Shown here: positions 12,702-13,538 of the stretch, piece after piece | How the letters are laid out: every line of letters starts with the position of its first letter | Position numbering within the stretch: the first letter of the stretch is position 1 | Assembly: GCA_015485235.1 (NCBI GenBank) | Contig: WFTX01000062.1 | Location: 1-13,538 of the forward strand | Direction: 5' to 3' | Source: Nitrospirota bacterium | Lineage (GTDB): Bacteria; Nitrospirota; Thermodesulfovibrionia; Thermodesulfovibrionales; JdFR-85 | DNA: 13,538 bases | Program-made: the position numbers and the translations under genes | Notes under the pieces: generated by a model | What the model was told of the DNA's origin: nothing | The model's input: only the letters and a program-made list of their open reading frames with translations | Databases searched by the model: none

Positions 12702-13538
12702 TTACTCCTCCACAAGGTCGTAATATCTGAGCCACCAGTCCCTGAGGATATTTGTTGAAAACCTGTATGAATCTTTCTCAGGGTTGTAGGTGACATAAAA
12801 GTCGTTTTCTATGTCCGTCATCAGATAAGAAAAGTCCTCATCCTTTAGTTTGCCCTCTGATTGCATCTTAAAGAGTCTAAAGAGAGCCTTTTTCTTTACC
12901 TCGCTATTCCTTGCCACCTCAAGAATGAGTCTTTTGGCTATACTTTCCCTGCTTTCATCATAGTATTCGCTTAGTCTTGTAAAGTAGTGTTCAAAATAAG
13001 TCCTGCTTGCAGGCCCAAGGGCACCATGAAGATAAGCTCTGTCAATCATCTCCTTTGAAAGCGACTTCCTACCCTGATTTCGCATCTCATGAATACTTTC
13101 CTTAACGACTATCTGTATGAAATAAGGAACAGGAGCACCAACAAGTTCAAGAACTCTGTTAATAACCTCTTTGGGAACCCTCAGTAAGTGCCCTTCATTC
13201 TTACAAAGAGCTCTGATATATGCCCTTGCATCATCTTCAGAAAAAGGCCCTATATTTACGATTTCAAAGTCATTGATAGTCTTTGTGCCAGTACCAACTT
13301 GTTTAAGGACATGTTCTATCCCTATAGAGCCACCTGCAATCCATCGGACATTACCAAGTTCAGGAATTTGCCTGACCTGCCTGAACCAGTGAAGAAAAGC
13401 CTTAACTACTCTTTTATTATGATTTTCGGTTATCCTCTGAACAAGCACAGGAAGTTCATCCACCACAAACACAATCTTTTTGTCTAATTTCCCTACTGTC
13501 CTTAATAACTCTTCCCCTTTTTCCTGCCACTTATTATG
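12702..13538 (-). CDS. AAA/archaeal-type ATPase, 5' end beyond the window
   Basis: The frame is open to the last base of the window, so the start and Walker A lie outside; an internal GTG at 13470-13472 is not the start. About 278 residues are visible. They hold Walker B (KKIVFVVDELPVLV), a sensor-like segment (VRWIAGGSIGI), the lid region (IGPFSEDDARAYIRAL, and VGAPVPYFIQIVV where related ATPases have GGNP), and a C-terminal winged-helix-like part ending DSYRFSTNILRDWWLRYYD. The FW/WW ending is typical of ATPases of the COG1672 type. It is followed after one base by the TPR-ATPase gene, whose ribosome-binding site lies in its last codons. The two proteins share the same overall ATPase plan and may act together. 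Confidence 0.8.
   Translation of the reverse strand, partial: HNKWQEKGEELLRTVGKLDKKIVFVVDELPVLVQRITENHNKRVVKAFLHWFRQVRQIPELGNVRWIAGGSIGIEHVLKQVGTGTKTINDFEIVNIGPFSEDDARAYIRALCKNEGHLLRVPKEVINRVLELVGAPVPYFIQIVVKESIHEMRNQGRKSLSKEMIDRAYLHGALGPASRTYFEHYFTRLSEYYDESRESIAKRLILEVARNSEVKKKALFRLFKMQSEGKLKDEDFSYLMTDIENDFYVTYNPEKDSYRFSTNILRDWWLRYYDLVEE

Noticed and set aside
12984..13000. Match of gtagtgttcaaaataa to the IS-like end at 9657-9672
   Set aside because: It lies in the conserved coding sequence of the ATPase and is most likely chance.

Overview
The window is a patchwork of ordinary bacterial genes separated by repeat-rich and decayed intergenic DNA. A TAXI-type TRAP transporter, a two-CW protein, a HicBA module, an IS3-type transposase remnant, and heavy use of AGG/AGA (Arg) and ATA (Ile) codons suit a Nitrospirota or Desulfobacterota-like anaerobe. 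That assignment is an inference from gene content; there is no rRNA or other phylogenetic marker here.

Layout. At 1-313 is the 3' end of a yjbQ (UPF0047) gene, followed by a T-rich CGTT repeat. At 460-864 (-) is an unrecognised 134-residue protein. At 1033-1507 is the 3' half of an IS3-family element, which has cut off a secreted beta-sandwich surface protein (1482-2771, -). That gene has a good sigma70-type promoter and a long leader holding a 13-codon ORF, a G7 tract and hairpins. At 3037-3215 lie C/G-rich repeats and a hairpin. At 3237-4923 (-) is a tightly overlapping operon: PHP phosphoesterase, M28 metallopeptidase, then a small DUF6504-like protein. At 5081-5648 (+) is a hicB-hicA toxin-antitoxin pair plus a 29-codon ORF. 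A structured gene-free stretch leads to a two-CW cysteine protein (6026-6328, +). At 6493-9604 (-) is a two-gene TAXI-TRAP operon, solute-binding protein then fused permease, with a perfect 15-bp hairpin between the genes. At 9655-10012 is decayed DNA with the first ~35 codons of a P-loop NTPase. At 10079-10495 (+) is a complete second yjbQ. At 10505-13538 (-) are two adjacent P-loop ATPase genes; the second ends in a winged helix and TPR repeats, part of which is a near-perfect 102-bp tandem duplication.

How they work together. The TRAP pair is a complete secondary uptake system for a small organic anion. The PHP/M28/DUF operon is probably co-translated housekeeping hydrolases. HicA and HicB form a toxin-antitoxin module. 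The paired ATPases, one NTPase feeding into another with a winged helix and TPR sensor-like C-terminus, are the best candidate for an undescribed signalling or defence-like system, but the sequence does not show what they sense or act on, and the first gene is cut by the window edge.
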